Assembly (NCBI GenBank): GCA_900113425.1
Contig: FOZF01000002.1
Location: forward strand, 575,027-639,026
From: Stenotrophomonas maltophilia
GTDB lineage: Bacteria; Pseudomonadota; Gammaproteobacteria; Xanthomonadales; Xanthomonadaceae
DNA length: 64,000 bases
Reading direction: 5' to 3'
In this document: in pieces, positions 28,323 to 37,422 of the stretch
How positions within the stretch are numbered: position 1 is the first letter of the stretch
How the letters are laid out: each line of letters starts with the position of its first letter
Program-made: the position numbers and the translations under genes
The notes under the pieces: model-generated
The model's input: only the letters and a program-made list of their open reading frames with translations
What the model was told of the DNA's origin: nothing
Database searches by the model: none

Positions 28323-29819
28323 ATGGCCGATTTCCCCGACCGCAGCCACTGGCAGGCACTGGCCGGCCAGCTTTCCATCCCCGGCCAGGCCTTCATCGCA
28401 GGCCGCTACGTGGATGCCGCCAGCGGTGCCCGTTTCGACTGCGTCAGCCCGATCGACGGCCGCGTGCTTGGCACCGTCGCCGACTGCGACGCACAGGACG
28501 TGGAGTGTGCTGCGCAGGCGGCACGGCGCGCCTTCGAGGCCGGCCACTGGTCGCAGATGAGCCCTGCGCAACGCAAGCGCGTGCTGCTGGCATTGGCCGC
28601 GCTGGTGGAAGCGCACGCCGACGAACTGGCCCTGCTGGAAACACTGGACATGGGCAAGCCGGTGCGCGATGCACGGCGCATCGACCTGCCGGGCGTGGTG
28701 CGTTGCCTGGCCTGGACCGCAGAGGCGGTGGACAAGCTGTACGGAGAGATCGCACCGACCGGACCGCAGGAGCTGGGCCTGGTCACGCGTGAGCCTGCGG
28801 GTGTGGTCGGTGCCATCGTGCCGTGGAACTTCCCGTTGCTGATGGCCTGCTGGAAAATCGCGCCGGCGCTGGCCATGGGCAATTCGGTGATCCTCAAGCC
28901 CTCCGAACGCTCGCCGCTGACGGCGTTGCGGCTGGCGGCGCTGGCCAGCGAGGCCGGTCTGCCCGATGGCGTGCTCAACGTTCTGCCGGGCCATGGTGCG
29001 CGCGTGGGCGAGCCGCTGGCGCTGCACAGGGATGTCGACGTGCTGGCCTTCACCGGCTCCACCGCCACCGGCGCCAAGCTGCTCGAGCATGCCGGACGCT
29101 CCAATCTGAAGCGGGTCTGGCTGGAGTGCGGCGGCAAGAGCCCGCACATCGTGTTCGCCGATGCGCCCGACCTGGAGCGGGCGGCCAAGGGGGTGGCGCA
29201 AGGCATCTTCTTCAACCAGGGAGAAGTCTGCACCGCCGGCTCGCGGTTGCTGGTGCAGCGTTCGATCCGCGAGGAGTTCGTGCATCGGGTGATCGCCCAT
29301 GGCCAGCGCATGCAGCCGCGGCACCCGTTGGAGGCCGACGCACCGATGGGTGCCCTGGTCGATGCCGCGCACGTGGACAAGGTACTGGCGGACATCGCCA
29401 TGGCCGAAGCTGACGGAGCGCGCCTGCTGCTGGGGGGACGCCGCGCCGAGGTGGAAGCAGGCGGCTGCTACGTGCAGCCGACCGTGTTCGACCAGGTCCG
29501 GCCGGAACAGGCACTGGCGCGCGAGGAGGTGTTCGGTCCGGTGCTGGCGGTGCTGGGCTTCGACGACGAGGCCGAAGCGGTGCGCCTGGCCAATGACAGC
29601 CGCTACGGCCTGGCGGCGGGCGTGTGGACGCGGGACCTGGGCCGGGCTCACCGGGTCGCGCGGCAGCTGCGCGCGGGCAGCGTCTGGGTCAACGGCTGGG
29701 ACGGCGGTGACATGACCGCCCCCTTCGGGGGTTACAAGCAGTCCGGCAATGGCCGCGACAAATCACTGCATGCCTTCGACAAGTACAGCGAGATCAAGGC
29801 CACCTGGATCCAGCTGTAG
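28323..29819 (+). CDS. puuC: Gamma-glutamyl-gamma-aminobutyraldehyde dehydrogenase PuuC
   Basis: 498 residues (E. coli PuuC 495). NAD binding and catalysis motifs: PWNFPLLMACWK, FTGSTATGAKL, catalytic Glu in LECGGKS (about 266) and Cys in GEVCTAGS (about 300). The C terminus GGDMTAPFGGYKQSGNGRDK followed by SLHAFDKYSEIK is nearly diagnostic for PuuC. It oxidises gamma-glutamyl-aminobutyraldehyde in putrescine use. ATG 28323 follows AGGATCCTGTC. Other Puu genes lie 8-10 kb downstream, so the pathway is split. Confidence 0.9.
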   Translation: MADFPDRSHWQALAGQLSIPGQAFIAGRYVDAASGARFDCVSPIDGRVLGTVADCDAQDVECAAQAARRAFEAGHWSQMSPAQRKRVLLALAALVEAHADELALLETLDMGKPVRDARRIDLPGVVRCLAWTAEAVDKLYGEIAPTGPQELGLVTREPAGVVGAIVPWNFPLLMACWKIAPALAMGNSVILKPSERSPLTALRLAALASEAGLPDGVLNVLPGHGARVGEPLALHRDVDVLAFTGSTATGAKLLEHAGRSNLKRVWLECGGKSPHIVFADAPDLERAAKGVAQGIFFNQGEVCTAGSRLLVQRSIREEFVHRVIAHGQRMQPRHPLEADAPMGALVDAAHVDKVLADIAMAEADGARLLLGGRRAEVEAGGCYVQPTVFDQVRPEQALAREEVFGPVLAVLGFDDEAEAVRLANDSRYGLAAGVWTRDLGRAHRVARQLRAGSVWVNGWDGGDMTAPFGGYKQSGNGRDKSLHAFDKYSEIKATWIQL

Positions 29820-29967
29820 CAGCGGGCCGCGCCCCGTGGGGAGCGCGGCACCACCGCCCTGAACACATCGCATCGCGTGTGGTTGCATCCGTGTCGGCTG
29901 AAACCATCGTCACGCCTGCCGGGTCATGCGTGGCAGAATCGGGCGATCCGGATTGCCTGCCTTGCCG

Positions 29968-31248
29968 ATGTCGACGACCACCGCTGCCGCGTCACCCGTG
30001 AATTCCCCTCGCCGTGTACTGCTGGCCAGCCTGATCGGCACGACCATCGAGTTCTTCGACTTCTACATCTACGCCACCGCCGCGGTGCTGGTGTTCCCGC
30101 ATCTGTTCTTCCCGGAAAGCAGTGACCAGGCCGCGCTGCTGCAATCCCTGGCCACCTTCGCGGTGGCGTTCATCGCGCGGCCGGTGGGGTCGGCGGTATT
30201 CGGCCACTTCGGCGACCGCATCGGCCGCAAGGCCACCCTGGTCGCGGCATTGCTCACCATGGGACTGTCGACTGTTGCAATCGGCCTGCTGCCGACCCAT
30301 GCGCAGATCGGGCTGTGGGCTCCGGCGCTGCTGGCGCTGTGCCGGTTCGGCCAGGGGCTGGGGCTGGGCGGCGAGTGGGGCGGGGCGGTGCTGCTGGCAA
30401 CCGAGAACGCACCGCCGGGCAAGCGCGCGTGGTACGGCATGTTCCCGCAGCTGGGCGCGCCGCTCGGTTTCCTGCTGTCGGCAGGTATCTTCCTGGTGCT
30501 GGGCCGAAGCATGGGGCAGGACGACTTCCTGCAGTGGGGCTGGCGTATTCCGTTCGTGGCCAGCGCATTGCTGGTCGGGCTGGGCCTGTGGGTGCGCCTG
30601 AACATCCATGAGACGCCGGACTTCCAGAAGGCACTGGAACGCCGAGCGCCGGTGCGGCTGCCGATGTGGACGGTGCTGCGCGACCATCCCCTGCCGATGC
30701 TGCTGGGTACGCTGGGCGCATTCGCCACCTTCGTGCTGTTCTATCTGATGACGGTATTCAGCCTGGGCCATGGCACGGCGGTACTCGGTTACAGCCGCGA
30801 GCAGTTCCTGCTGATGCAGATGGCCGCCATGCTGTTCTTCGCGCTGGGCATCCCGCTGTCGGCGCGCTACGGCGACCGTTGGGGCACCCGCCGGACGATG
30901 ATCGTGGCCAGCGTGCTGATCCTGGGCTTCGGCCTGCTGTTCAGCCCGTTGTTCCAGCCCGGCAGCCCGTGGCTGGTGCTGGGCTTCCTGTGCTTGGGCC
31001 TGTTCCTGATGGGCCTGACCTATGGCCCCTGCGGCACATTCCTGGCCGAGATCTATCCGGTGGAGGTGCGCTATACCGGCGCATCGCTATCGTTCAATCT
31101 GGCCGGCATTCTCGGCGCGGCGCCTGCCCCGTACCTGGCGACCTGGCTGGCCGAGCGCTTCGGCCTCGTCGCGGTCGGCTACTACCTGTGCCTGACCGCG
31201 ATTGCGACGTTGGCCGCACTGGTGGCACTGCAGCGTCGTGTGCGCTGA
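29968..31248 (+). CDS. MHS-family MFS transporter
   Basis: 426 residues, 12 predicted helices. The opening GTTIEFFDFYIYATAAVLVFP and the loop motif GHFGDRIGRKATL are typical of metabolite:H+ symporters (proline/betaine, alpha-ketoglutarate, shikimate carriers); LGLGGEWGGAVLLATE is the family helix-4 motif. It probably imports a small charged metabolite, perhaps a substrate of the neighbouring transaminase or dehydrogenase. ATG 29968 gives the usual short cytoplasmic N terminus. Convergent with the hemerythrin gene with no gap (31248/31249). Confidence 0.85.
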   Translation: MSTTTAAASPVNSPRRVLLASLIGTTIEFFDFYIYATAAVLVFPHLFFPESSDQAALLQSLATFAVAFIARPVGSAVFGHFGDRIGRKATLVAALLTMGLSTVAIGLLPTHAQIGLWAPALLALCRFGQGLGLGGEWGGAVLLATENAPPGKRAWYGMFPQLGAPLGFLLSAGIFLVLGRSMGQDDFLQWGWRIPFVASALLVGLGLWVRLNIHETPDFQKALERRAPVRLPMWTVLRDHPLPMLLGTLGAFATFVLFYLMTVFSLGHGTAVLGYSREQFLLMQMAAMLFFALGIPLSARYGDRWGTRRTMIVASVLILGFGLLFSPLFQPGSPWLVLGFLCLGLFLMGLTYGPCGTFLAEIYPVEVRYTGASLSFNLAGILGAAPAPYLATWLAERFGLVAVGYYLCLTAIATLAALVALQRRVR

Positions 31249-31710
31249 TCAGCCGAAGATCCGTTTGAGCGTGCGGCCCAGCCAGCCCCCGCCCTGGTGT
31301 TCACGGGTGAACTGGTTCAGATGTGACTTGACCTGTTCGGCGTAGGCCTGGTCGTCGCCGCGGATATGGTTGAACAGCCAGCGCGAGAGCATCGTGCGCA
31401 GCTCGTCGCTGATGTCCTCGCCGGCCTGGAACCGCAGCCGGTACTCGGCCACGCGCTTGATGAAGACCTCATGCACGCGCTTGTGTGCCGCGCAGAACGG
31501 ATAGCCGGCTTCCTCCATCAGCTCTTCTTCGAACGCGAAGTGCGACATGGTGTAATCAACCACCTCGTCGATCACCTCGCCGACAGCCGCACGCTGCATG
31601 CTGGCCTGGGCGACATGCAGATGATTGAGCATCTCGATGATGCGGCGGTGTTGTTGGTCGATCACATCGATGCCGATGTTCAGATCGTCCTGCCAGACCA
31701 GTAGTGCCAT
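31249..31710 (-). CDS. Bacteriohemerythrin
   Basis: 153 residues. The di-iron ligand pattern is complete: HRRI near residue 21, HFAFEEELM (His and Glu, about 57-61), HKRVH (about 76-80) and HIRGDD (His and Asp near 115-119). The family binds O2 reversibly and may buffer or sense oxygen. It is a stand-alone single domain. A perfect FNR/Anr-type box lies 63 bases upstream, suggesting induction at low oxygen. Confidence 0.92.
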   Translation of the reverse strand: MALLVWQDDLNIGIDVIDQQHRRIIEMLNHLHVAQASMQRAAVGEVIDEVVDYTMSHFAFEEELMEEAGYPFCAAHKRVHEVFIKRVAEYRLRFQAGEDISDELRTMLSRWLFNHIRGDDQAYAEQVKSHLNQFTREHQGGGWLGRTLKRIFG

Positions 31711-31772
31711 CCCCGGCTCCCCTTCATGCGTAATGTCGGGGCCGACTGTAGGACTGCTGCTGGCAGGCAGCG

Positions 31773-31786
31773 TTGATCTGGATCAA
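31773..31786 (-). promoter_or_regulatory. FNR/Anr box upstream of bacteriohemerythrin
   Basis: TTGATCTGGATCAA is an exact match to TTGAT-N4-ATCAA. It sits at 63-76 bases before the hemerythrin ATG and just beyond the stop of the next gene, so it can only serve the hemerythrin gene. Confidence 0.75.
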
Positions 31787-31796
31787 AGCGGATCGA

Positions 31797-33140
31797 TCAG
31801 GGCAGGGCGGGCTCGCGTGGACGCAGCGGGCTGCCCATGGTGGTGCAGCTGACCCGGTTGCGGCCACCGGCCTTGGCCAGGTACAGCTGACGATCGGCTT
31901 CGGAAATCAGGCGATGCAGCGCATCGCGCTGCGGGCGAAGGCAGCACAGGCCGATGCTGACGGTCATGCGCAGTGTGGCAGTGCCGATATCCACTTCCAG
32001 CGCCGCGATGCGCTGGCGGAGTTCCTCGAAGTAGAGCATTGCCTCGTCCTGCTCCATGTCCGGCACCAGCAGGCAGAACTCCTCGCCGCCGAAGCGCGCG
32101 ATCAAGTCCTGGCTGCGTGCATGCACGGCCACCGCCCCGGCCACGGCACGCAGGGCATCATCGCCGGCCTCATGGCCGTGCGTATCGTTGATGTGCTTGA
32201 AGTGATCGATATCGATCATCGCCACCGCCACGCTCTGGCCATGGGTCTGCAGCTGGGGCAGCTGGCGCTGGCTCTGTTCCAGGAAGCAGCGGCGGTTGGG
32301 CAGGCCGGTCAGGAAGTCCCGGGTGGCCAGATCCTGCAGGGTGCCGATCAGCTCAAGCTGGTCCACGTTCTGCGACACGCGGCAGAAGAATTCCTCGCGC
32401 GAGAAGGGCTTGCGCAGGAAGTCGTTGGCGCCGTTCTTCAGGAAGCGCGGAATCAGTGATGCGTCGGTATTGCCGGAAATGCCGATCACCGCCACCTTGT
32501 CGCGCGACCGCAGGGTGCGCAGGCGGCGGGTGAATTCCACGCCCTGCATGCCGGGCATCTCCTGGTCGACCACCGCCAGCCGGATCGCAGGATGGGCTTC
32601 GATCGCCGCCAGGCCTTCATTGCCATCGGCAGCCTCGTACACTTCGTGGCCGTACATGCGCAGCAGTGCGGCCGCATAGCCGCGTGCCGAGGGCGAATCG
32701 TCCACTACCAGCGCGGCGATGCGACGGTTGCGTTCCAGGCGCTGCACCAGCCACACCAGATAGTCGATGCTGCCGGGCGTGTTCTTCAGGACGTAGTCGA
32801 TGATCTGCTGCTGCAGCACGCGCTTGCGCAGATCCTCGTCATACACGCCACTGACCACCACGGTGGGCAGATCGCGTTTCAGGAAGAATTCGACCACCGC
32901 GTCCCTGTCGCCATCGGCCAGAACCAGGCCGGTCAGGACCAGGAACCAGCCGCCGCCCTCATTGAGCAGGCGGTCAGCCTCGGCCAGGGTGGGGGCGACC
33001 ACGACGGGCAGCTCCAGACGCTGTTCGATCGCCTCGCGCAGCATGCCGGTGAAGGCACGGGAGTTTTCGACCAGCAGGATCCGCTGCGGAAGCGGATCGG
33101 CGAGGTCGCCATCGACGGCGGCCTGCGGCAGGACGGGCAT
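31797..33140 (-). CDS. Response regulator diguanylate cyclase (two REC domains, GGEEF)
   Basis: 447 residues from ATG 33140; a GTG five codons upstream is the alternative. REC1 (about 20-135) is degenerate: the acid pocket reads ENS and the phospho-Asp position in VLTGLVLADG is Gly, though a Lys remains (YVLKN). REC2 (about 140-260) is canonical with VVDDS, VVDQEMPGM and RKPF. The GGDEF domain (about 275-435) has FGGEEF and an RSQD I-site five residues before it, so it should synthesise cyclic di-GMP with feedback. The partner kinase is not in the window. PleD-like architecture. Confidence 0.92.
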   Translation of the reverse strand: MPVLPQAAVDGDLADPLPQRILLVENSRAFTGMLREAIEQRLELPVVVAPTLAEADRLLNEGGGWFLVLTGLVLADGDRDAVVEFFLKRDLPTVVVSGVYDEDLRKRVLQQQIIDYVLKNTPGSIDYLVWLVQRLERNRRIAALVVDDSPSARGYAAALLRMYGHEVYEAADGNEGLAAIEAHPAIRLAVVDQEMPGMQGVEFTRRLRTLRSRDKVAVIGISGNTDASLIPRFLKNGANDFLRKPFSREEFFCRVSQNVDQLELIGTLQDLATRDFLTGLPNRRCFLEQSQRQLPQLQTHGQSVAVAMIDIDHFKHINDTHGHEAGDDALRAVAGAVAVHARSQDLIARFGGEEFCLLVPDMEQDEAMLYFEELRQRIAALEVDIGTATLRMTVSIGLCCLRPQRDALHRLISEADRQLYLAKAGGRNRVSCTTMGSPLRPREPALP

Positions 33141-33155
33141 GATGCGGAGGCTCAC

Positions 33156-33461
33156 GTCAGGGAAGTCTTGGCACGGGTAGCGGCGGTTTCGGCCGTAACT
33201 TTAGTGGTGGTACCGCATACGTTGTCATCGCGTGAACGCCGGCCGACACGTTCAGTGACGGGGCCCGACGAGCTGAGTGGCGAAGTTCTGCTCGTGGCGC
33301 TGGTGTTGGATGATGGTTATGCTGGCTGCGCCACCCTGCCGGCGGCCTGAAGTTGACTCCGTCCGGCTGAGGCAGCCCGCAAGCGAGGCCGAGAGCCCAT
33401 CCAGTCATGGGGTGGCGAAGTGAGTTTGCCTGGCGTTGTCCAACCGAACACGGGGGTGAGT
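33156..33461. other. Intergenic region, no gene seen
   Basis: About 300 bases between the divergent cyclase and the small exported protein. It must hold both promoters. I see no supported reading frame, repeat or known operator; GC falls towards the right end. Confidence 0.5.
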
Positions 33462-33908
33462 GTGAATTTCTCTGGTCTGCGTTTTCTGATACCTGCAATG
33501 ACTCTGTTGTCCGCACCCGCTGTCGCAGAGGCGGCATGCTGCCCGAGTGACGACAACGGAACACATATGGCTCAGGCGGGGCTTGGTGAGTCCCGTCCAG
33601 CAGCGACGAATCTGAGTGCAGATCCGAACTGGCTGGTGTATGGGTTCGAGCGTGAGGGAATCACCTATTACCAGGTGAATGACCTCTCCGGACAGGTCCT
33701 GCTGATAATCGGCAAGGTTGACACCACGTTCTGGACGCTCCCGGCCGGTAAAAGTCCAATCGCCGTGTCATTGCCGTCGCAGCGACTGGCATTGCCGGAA
33801 AAGTCCCAGCGGCGTGTGGTGCTCAGGCAAGCCGAGTTCTCGCTGGTCGTATACGGTGATGGTAGCAACGCAACGTGGGCGATCGAACTGCCGGCTGCGA
33901 GCCGCTGA
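33462..33908 (+). CDS. Small exported hypothetical protein
   Basis: 148 residues from GTG 33462, which begins a compact signal peptide (FLIPAMTLLSAPAVAEA) followed by a CCP motif; GGGGGTGAG lies just upstream. An in-frame GTG at 33420 would add 14 residues before the signal. The mature part is short and beta-rich (YYQVNDLSGQVLLIIGKVDT, VVLRQAEFSLVVYGDGSNATWAIELP) and looks like a small periplasmic or secreted domain. I do not recognise the family. Its base composition is lower in GC than the flanking genes. It converges with the MASE1 gene. Confidence 0.65.
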   Translation: MNFSGLRFLIPAMTLLSAPAVAEAACCPSDDNGTHMAQAGLGESRPAATNLSADPNWLVYGFEREGITYYQVNDLSGQVLLIIGKVDTTFWTLPAGKSPIAVSLPSQRLALPEKSQRRVVLRQAEFSLVVYGDGSNATWAIELPAASR

Positions 33909-33947
33909 AGCACGATCTTTTCCTTGATCGAGGCGGATGAGTGAGAG

Positions 33948-35567
33948 TCAGGTGATGTCGGCGCGAGCAATCCACGCTGCATGCGTGCTGCCGTGGGTTG
34001 CACCTGTGGCCGTTTCCTGCAGCAGCACCCTTACGCGATTTCGACGTGTCTGCACTTTGCCTCCATAAGCCAGTGCGCGTGAACTCAGGCGCTCAACGAT
34101 CAGTTTTGCGGTTTCCAGCGACAAGTGGCGATCCCTGTCCAACAGAGACGCGCTGACCAGGATGCCCTGTTGACCATGCAGGCTGCCGCAGCGTGCATGG
34201 ATCTGGATCTGCCCACGTTCGTGTTTGAGCAACAGTGCGACCGTCTCGGTAAGGGTTCGATAGGCAGCAAGCTGCAGTGCAATGCTCAGCCTGCAGGGAT
34301 CGCCTGTCATGCGAGGGGGCGTGACCCTGCTGGTCTGGTCCCAGTTTTCGCGGATGCCGCTGACCTGCAGGGCAACATACAACCCGACCTGCTCGACTTC
34401 TGTTGGATACACCAGGCTTGTGAGTTCACGGAACTGGCGTGAATGGGCCGTAGAGGTATGCAGCAGATCCATTGCGGGTGCATGGTGTCCGTGCATTTTC
34501 AGAAGATCGGCAGTCTGGTTCAGTGATTTCTCGATGCCGTCAGCGATCTTCCTGAGATCAAGCGCCCGCTGCCTCAGATCGAGCTCGCTGGCCATATGAG
34601 CGGTTCTCGAAAGTCTGGCCGTCTGACTCCCATCCAGATCATGGCGCGCATGCTGATGATAGTGCTGAGTGATGCGGGAACCGAGTAGAAGAAGCGCCGT
34701 CCCTGCGACGGCAATGAGTTGCTGCATCATGAATGTTCGCTGGTCGAACGAACCAGGCAGTCCTGATGCTGGTGTTGTCATTGCAATCAGTATGTTCAAC
34801 AGCGGAACAGCCACAGCTGCTCCTCGCCAGCCATGGATGCAGGTCAAGGCGACAACCGGCAAGGCCATCACTAGTTGCAGGGATGTCTTGGTGGCATCTG
34901 GGAGCTCGATACCCGATGCCATGAATGCGCCCAGTGATATCAGTAGTGTCAATGCGGCTACGCTGGGCGCGTGCTTCCAGAACTTCCACTCGTACAGTGA
35001 TCGGCGCCGGATCCAGAGCAGTGCGAGTGGGGCGACGGTCAGTATTGCGATGTAATCACCGAGCACGAAGCGGACAGCTCGTGTCGCAAATGGCACGGAA
35101 GACGGGTTCTCGGAGAGCAGGTGAGCCAAACCCAGTTTCAATGCGGTGGCGATGAGCGCGGCGGAAACCGCCATCGAGAGGAGCCAGCCCTCCGTTGTCG
35201 CGGTCATGAATCTGCGATGCGCACGCACGACCAAGGCTACCGCTGGCATGAGGAATACGGAGCCCAGGATCACCCAAGCCAGCCCATACTTCCCGATGAG
35301 TGGATATCGCATCTGGGCAAAGTAAGCATATTCGCCAAGCAGCAGATAGGGCCAGAGGCGGGGAGGGCAGAGCAGCAGCGCAGCGACCCGTATTCCTGCC
35401 GGCAGGTAAAACTGGTCGAGCGAGACCTGACGGGCGGCCCAGCACGTGACGGCGTACATCCCAGCGATGACAAGTCCGATGGGGCGTATCCGGAAGCTCA
35501 GCTCGACATCGTTCTTCCACCAGTTCAATCCCAAGCCTCCCTTGCTCGTACCATGGTGGCGTTCCAT
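33948..35567 (-). CDS. MASE1 membrane sensor with degenerate kinase-like core (copy 1)
   Basis: 539 residues. A MASE1 domain (about 30-310) has eight or so helices with motifs DQFYLPAGIRVAALLLCPPRLWPYLLLGEYAYF and VLGDYIAILTVAPLALLW. The C-terminal region (about 335-520) resembles a NarX/UhpB-type kinase but lacks the phospho-His box, and the N-box counterpart YRTLTETVALLLKHE has no Asn; the GxG loops are absent. It is therefore a predicted pseudokinase or regulator. GC is lower than in surrounding genes (about 48% in 34741-34800). Paralogous to the next gene. Confidence 0.8.
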   Translation of the reverse strand: MERHHGTSKGGLGLNWWKNDVELSFRIRPIGLVIAGMYAVTCWAARQVSLDQFYLPAGIRVAALLLCPPRLWPYLLLGEYAYFAQMRYPLIGKYGLAWVILGSVFLMPAVALVVRAHRRFMTATTEGWLLSMAVSAALIATALKLGLAHLLSENPSSVPFATRAVRFVLGDYIAILTVAPLALLWIRRRSLYEWKFWKHAPSVAALTLLISLGAFMASGIELPDATKTSLQLVMALPVVALTCIHGWRGAAVAVPLLNILIAMTTPASGLPGSFDQRTFMMQQLIAVAGTALLLLGSRITQHYHQHARHDLDGSQTARLSRTAHMASELDLRQRALDLRKIADGIEKSLNQTADLLKMHGHHAPAMDLLHTSTAHSRQFRELTSLVYPTEVEQVGLYVALQVSGIRENWDQTSRVTPPRMTGDPCRLSIALQLAAYRTLTETVALLLKHERGQIQIHARCGSLHGQQGILVSASLLDRDRHLSLETAKLIVERLSSRALAYGGKVQTRRNRVRVLLQETATGATHGSTHAAWIARADIT

Positions 35568-35722
35568 CCACTCTGGACGTCTACACCTCTGGCGACAGTA
35601 TCGGCAGATTCCCGCCTACGCAATCGGATCTCATCTCCGTTACCTGGCTCTTTGCCACCGACACCAGTTCAGCATTGCTGCGAATTAGTGACATCTATCG
35701 CGCTTTGACTGGCAATTCTGTG

Positions 35723-37360
35723 TCAGGTTGCAGATTGCCGACCTTGGTCCAACGGCCACGGCGCATCTGGACGGTGTGCTGCCAGAGGGGCCTGCGGAAA
35801 GGTGGCCAGCCCATCCAGCAACGCGATCCGGATCCTGTTTTTCTGAATATCCACGACCCCGGAATAGGCGACGATCCTGCCCAATAGCTGTGAACGGACC
35901 AGTTCCTGAGTCTGTTGCGAAAGCGCATGGTGAGGATCTACAAGAGCGGCGGAAATGAGTACTCCGTGCTTCTGTCTGAAGACCCCGCACCTGATCCGCA
36001 CGGAGATCTGACCGGGCTCATACCTGAGCAGCAGCGATACGGCCTCAACCACGGTCCGGTATGCGGCCAGTTGCAGATCCACTCCCAACTGACATGGGTC
36101 GCCCATCAGCCGGGGCTGCGTAACCCGATGCGTATTGTCCCATGCCTCCCGCACGCCACCCGCACGAAGAGCGACGTAAAGCCCGAGACGCTCCAGAGCG
36201 GATGGGTAGATCATGCTCGCCTGCGCGCGGAACTGGCGCGAATGGACTTCTGATGTGTGTTTCAGGCTGTTGGCGACAGCGTGGTGCCCTTGCGCGTGCA
36301 GCCAGTTCACCATCTCGTTGAGCGACAGATCCATCCCCTCGCCCAGCCTGCGCAGGTGCGCCGCTCGCTCTCGCAGATCCATTTCGCTGGCCATGTGCGT
36401 ACTGCGGGCCAGTTTCATCGAGTTTCTGCCGTCTTCCTCACGGAGGCGATGCTGGCTCTGGAAATGCGTGATGCGCGCACCCAGCAGCAACAGGGCGACG
36501 CTGGCGATGGCCATCGCCTGCTGGGTGGCAAAGGTCGCCTGATCGAATGATGCGGGGTGGTCAGAAGGGGTGCTCAGACCAAGAATCATGTTCACGGCGG
36601 CGACACCGATGGCCGCACCGCGCCATCCCAGCAGGCAGGTCAGGGCGATTGCGGGAATGGGCAGGATCAACAACAGCTGCAGCGAGCCAGGGGCCGTGAT
36701 CGAGGCGGGTACCGGCGTCGCCTGCAGGCCAATGATCAGCATGGCTACTAGTGCTCCGACTGTGGCCGCAACGGACCGGGGTGTCCATTGTTCCTCGGCG
36801 CGACGGATCCAGAGCAGCGCGAGTGGCGCCAGGATGAGGATCCCGGTGAAGTCGCCCAGCGCATAGCGCATTACGTTGGTGATAAACGACGCGTTATGCA
36901 ACGGCTCCCAAAGCAGGTACGAGATTCCGAGGTTGAGCAGGCTGATGATGGTCGCGGCGCAGACCGCGATCGAGATCACGCCGAGGACCGTGGTGCGCGC
37001 AAGCAGCTTCCGGTGCATGCGTACGATCAGCATCACTGCCGGCATGAGAAATGCCGAGGCCAGAAGCACCCACGCCAACCCGTATTTTTCGAGCAGCGGA
37101 ATCCGTAGATAGGCGAAGTAGGCGTACTCGCCCAGCAACAGATAAGGCCACAGGCGCGGTGGACAGAGCAGCAAGGCGGCCGCACGCACACCTGCCGGCA
37201 GGTAGAACTGGTCTACCGAAAGTTTGCGCGTGGCCACGCAGGCGACGGCATAGATGAGCATCAGCACCAGTCCCTGGGGACTGATCCGGATGTTCACCGG
37301 TAGACCTTCCTTCCACCACTGCATCCACGTGCTCCCCCTGCTCCTGTGCAGATTATGCAA
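35723..37360 (-). CDS. MASE1 membrane sensor with degenerate kinase-like core (copy 2)
   Basis: 545 residues with the same design as copy 1, 155 bases upstream of it on the same strand. MASE1 motifs are nearly identical (DQFYLPAGVRAAALLLCPPR), and the C-terminal region has AAYRTVVEAVSLLLRYE at the N-box position, again without Asn. The phospho-His box is also missing (STHMASEMDLRERAAHLRRL). Base composition is normal for the genome, unlike copy 1. An internal ATG at 37327 (MQWWKEG) is an alternative start. No output domain or partner regulator lies next to it. Confidence 0.8.
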   Translation of the reverse strand: MHNLHRSRGSTWMQWWKEGLPVNIRISPQGLVLMLIYAVACVATRKLSVDQFYLPAGVRAAALLLCPPRLWPYLLLGEYAYFAYLRIPLLEKYGLAWVLLASAFLMPAVMLIVRMHRKLLARTTVLGVISIAVCAATIISLLNLGISYLLWEPLHNASFITNVMRYALGDFTGILILAPLALLWIRRAEEQWTPRSVAATVGALVAMLIIGLQATPVPASITAPGSLQLLLILPIPAIALTCLLGWRGAAIGVAAVNMILGLSTPSDHPASFDQATFATQQAMAIASVALLLLGARITHFQSQHRLREEDGRNSMKLARSTHMASEMDLRERAAHLRRLGEGMDLSLNEMVNWLHAQGHHAVANSLKHTSEVHSRQFRAQASMIYPSALERLGLYVALRAGGVREAWDNTHRVTQPRLMGDPCQLGVDLQLAAYRTVVEAVSLLLRYEPGQISVRIRCGVFRQKHGVLISAALVDPHHALSQQTQELVRSQLLGRIVAYSGVVDIQKNRIRIALLDGLATFPQAPLAAHRPDAPWPLDQGRQSAT

Positions 37361-37422
37361 ACAATCGGTGTGAAGGGATCAAGTCGCGCTGCCGCGGAGT
37401 CCCGCCAAAGGCGCTGATACCG

